A DNA stretch of 64,000 bases, from contig NZ_JH621251.1 of NCBI RefSeq assembly GCF_000255455.1, positions 62,001 through 126,000 of the forward strand, given 5' to 3'. This stretch comes from Aquimarina agarilytica ZC1 (GTDB taxonomy: Bacteria; Bacteroidota; Bacteroidia; Flavobacteriales; Flavobacteriaceae). Of the stretch, positions 63,901-64,000 are shown one piece after another; position 1 is the stretch's first letter; the number at the start of each line of letters is the position of its first letter. The translations under genes were made by a program, and so were the position numbers. Below the pieces are notes generated by a model that was not told the DNA's origin, ran no database searches, and saw only the letters and a list, made by a program, of their open reading frames with translations.

Positions 63901-63909
63901 ATTCTGCAT
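60904..63909 (-). CDS. secDF: fused protein translocase SecDF
   Basis: Uses the proton gradient to complete Sec-dependent export. About 1001 residues from ATG 63909. SecD and SecF are fused, as usual in Bacteroidota, giving 12 helices. Motifs are GLDLKGGINVILQI (N-terminal D1), GMSVDANVLIFERIREEL in the SecD half and GYSLNDTVVVFDRIREFL in the SecF half, and DQGVDFVGGRTYTV between them. A longer frame to 63951 starts with TTG upstream of the promoter box and is rejected. An insert rich in Glu/Lys (about 270-310) is typical of this group. Confidence 0.96.
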   Translation of the reverse strand: MQNKGLIRVFAILFGLVCIYQLSYTFITNAKESDAEAYAFERFAEGTKDGARLRENAERKYLDSIGNDTIAFGITYNAAKKKELNKGLDLKGGINVILQISVKDILKGLANGSKNPAFNKALINADALQKDTDAPYVESFFKAFDALPDAKLASPDIFLTKNLDGVVEDNMTNDQVKPVIRKKIDESIVSAFEVLRKRIDKFGVTQPNIQRLGNTGRILVELPGAKDIERVTKLVTSTAQLEFWDVYKMEEMISFISQANALLQAEAPKKEKKTEATKADDEDKKAINDLLADAEEEEAKEEVANPIFDLMVRDARSKVYQGGPVIATIAKKDTAKFNAYLNSPKVRALLTGQQRYARFAYGKAEEGSEVVDLYAIKANRQNKPELSGNVVTDAQQTYTQRGQVAVSMQMNGKGAKKWAEMTARASQQQSQIAIVLDNVVYSAPGVSSGAITGGRSEITGNFDILEAKDLANVLRAGKLPASADIIQSEIVGPSLGQEAIDSGVMSFLIALALVLIWMVFYYGKAGIFADIALVVNILFIFGVLAGLKAVLTLPGIAGIVLTIGMSVDANVLIFERIREELAKGKSQVDAIKDGFSNALSSILDANITTGLTGLILLVFGTGPIKGFATTLLIGILTSLFTAIFITRLFIDGYGKNGKSLTFSTGITKNWFRNFNIEFLKKRKLAYVISGALVLTGLISLFTQGLDQGVDFVGGRTYTVRFANDVNATQVGDALVKEFGSAEAKTFGAANQLKITTKYKIEETGTAVDNEVREKLFKALKPYLSSNVNYNLFISGSDEKLEGVMSSMKVGPTIADDIKKAAFWAVLGSLLVVFLYILLRFQRWQFSLGAVAAVFHDVLIVLGIFSLLHKVMPFNMEIDQAFIAAILTVIGYSLNDTVVVFDRIREFLNDHQDWKLQRIVDSALSSTLSRTLNTSLTTLLVLVAIFIFAAPLRGFMFSLIIGVVVGTYSSLFIATPIMYDTVSKVGLKQKESKTEELEVTEA

Positions 63910-63948
63910 TATTTCAATAAATTTAATTTGTGTAATTTCTAAAACGGA

Positions 63949-63956
63949 CAAATATA
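63949..63956 (-). promoter_or_regulatory. -7 box TATATTTG of secDF
   Basis: Full TAnnTTTG match on the minus strand, 39 bases before the chosen start codon, which rules out the TTG start at 63951. Confidence 0.45.
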
Positions 63957-64000
63957 ACTTTTCAATATTTAACCTCCAATTATTTTTTTATTCCTTATTT

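Noticed and set aside
63910-63951. Upstream TTG start for secDF
   Set aside because: It overlaps the TATATTTG promoter box, so it would be untranscribed.
1-64000. tRNA, rRNA or CRISPR array
   Set aside because: I looked through the intergenic gaps for T-loop-like sequences, repeat-spacer patterns and rRNA segments and found none.

Overview
The window is an AT-rich chromosomal segment of a Bacteroidota bacterium, almost certainly class Flavobacteriia and most likely family Flavobacteriaceae. The evidence is a type IX secretion component of the PorP/SprF family, a DUF5103 'Plug' protein, a large secreted protein with a type A C-terminal sorting domain, a fused SecDF, FecI/FecR/TonB-receptor gene sets, and many promoters with the Bacteroidota TAnnTTTG -7 box. 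It is gene dense (about 46 real genes). I see no rRNA, tRNA, CRISPR array, prophage or intact insertion sequence. Most of it looks like ordinary core genome.

Layout. 1-6.5 kb: hisS (cut by the left edge), a LOG-family protein, an unknown protein, PorP/SprF and uvrB. 6.4-9 kb: an overlapping three-gene ECF sigma / membrane anti-sigma-like / DUF4097-like operon. 9-9.8 kb: Ohr and a small conserved protein. 9.8-15.4 kb: an ECF sigma - FecR - TonB receptor operon with a divergent lipoprotein; both arms carry the same bipartite promoter-like element. 15.7-20.5 kb: a lipoprotein hydrolase, a DUF5686 outer-membrane protein and a Mn-dependent pyrophosphatase. 21-23.1 kb: a SCO/DUF420 cytochrome oxidase assembly operon. 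23.4-29.1 kb: a MacB-like ABC exporter with adaptor and TolC. 29.2-37.1 kb: a lipoprotein, an OmpA-like protein, tsaB, a secreted lipase-like protein, a methyltransferase, a DUF1223 protein and a giant BNR-repeat T9SS cargo. 37.5-43.6 kb: the complete nqrABCDEF operon. 43.8-48 kb: Plug, apaG and a prolyl oligopeptidase. 48-52.9 kb: a possible papain-fold protein, an NRDE protein, rsmG, a desaturase and an aminotransferase. 53-60.6 kb: an Oar-like TonB receptor, S1/P1 nuclease, nucleoside transporter, phytase-like protein and uridine kinase. 60.9-63.9 kb: secDF.

How genes work together. The 56.6-60.6 kb block fits degradation of extracellular nucleic acid, nucleoside uptake and phosphorylation. 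PorP/SprF, Plug and the sorting-domain protein belong to type IX secretion and gliding. The two ECF loci are separate envelope signalling circuits.

The most interesting non-coding signals are: (1) a shared 15-base plus 12-base element in front of fecR and of the divergent lipoprotein; (2) two related intergenic elements (2904-3134 and 20499-20965) with TIR-like ends and a homologous hairpin core; (3) repeated GTGTAC/GTACAC dyads before the ABC exporter. Several start codons were moved downstream of the longest possible start where signal peptides or promoter boxes decide it.
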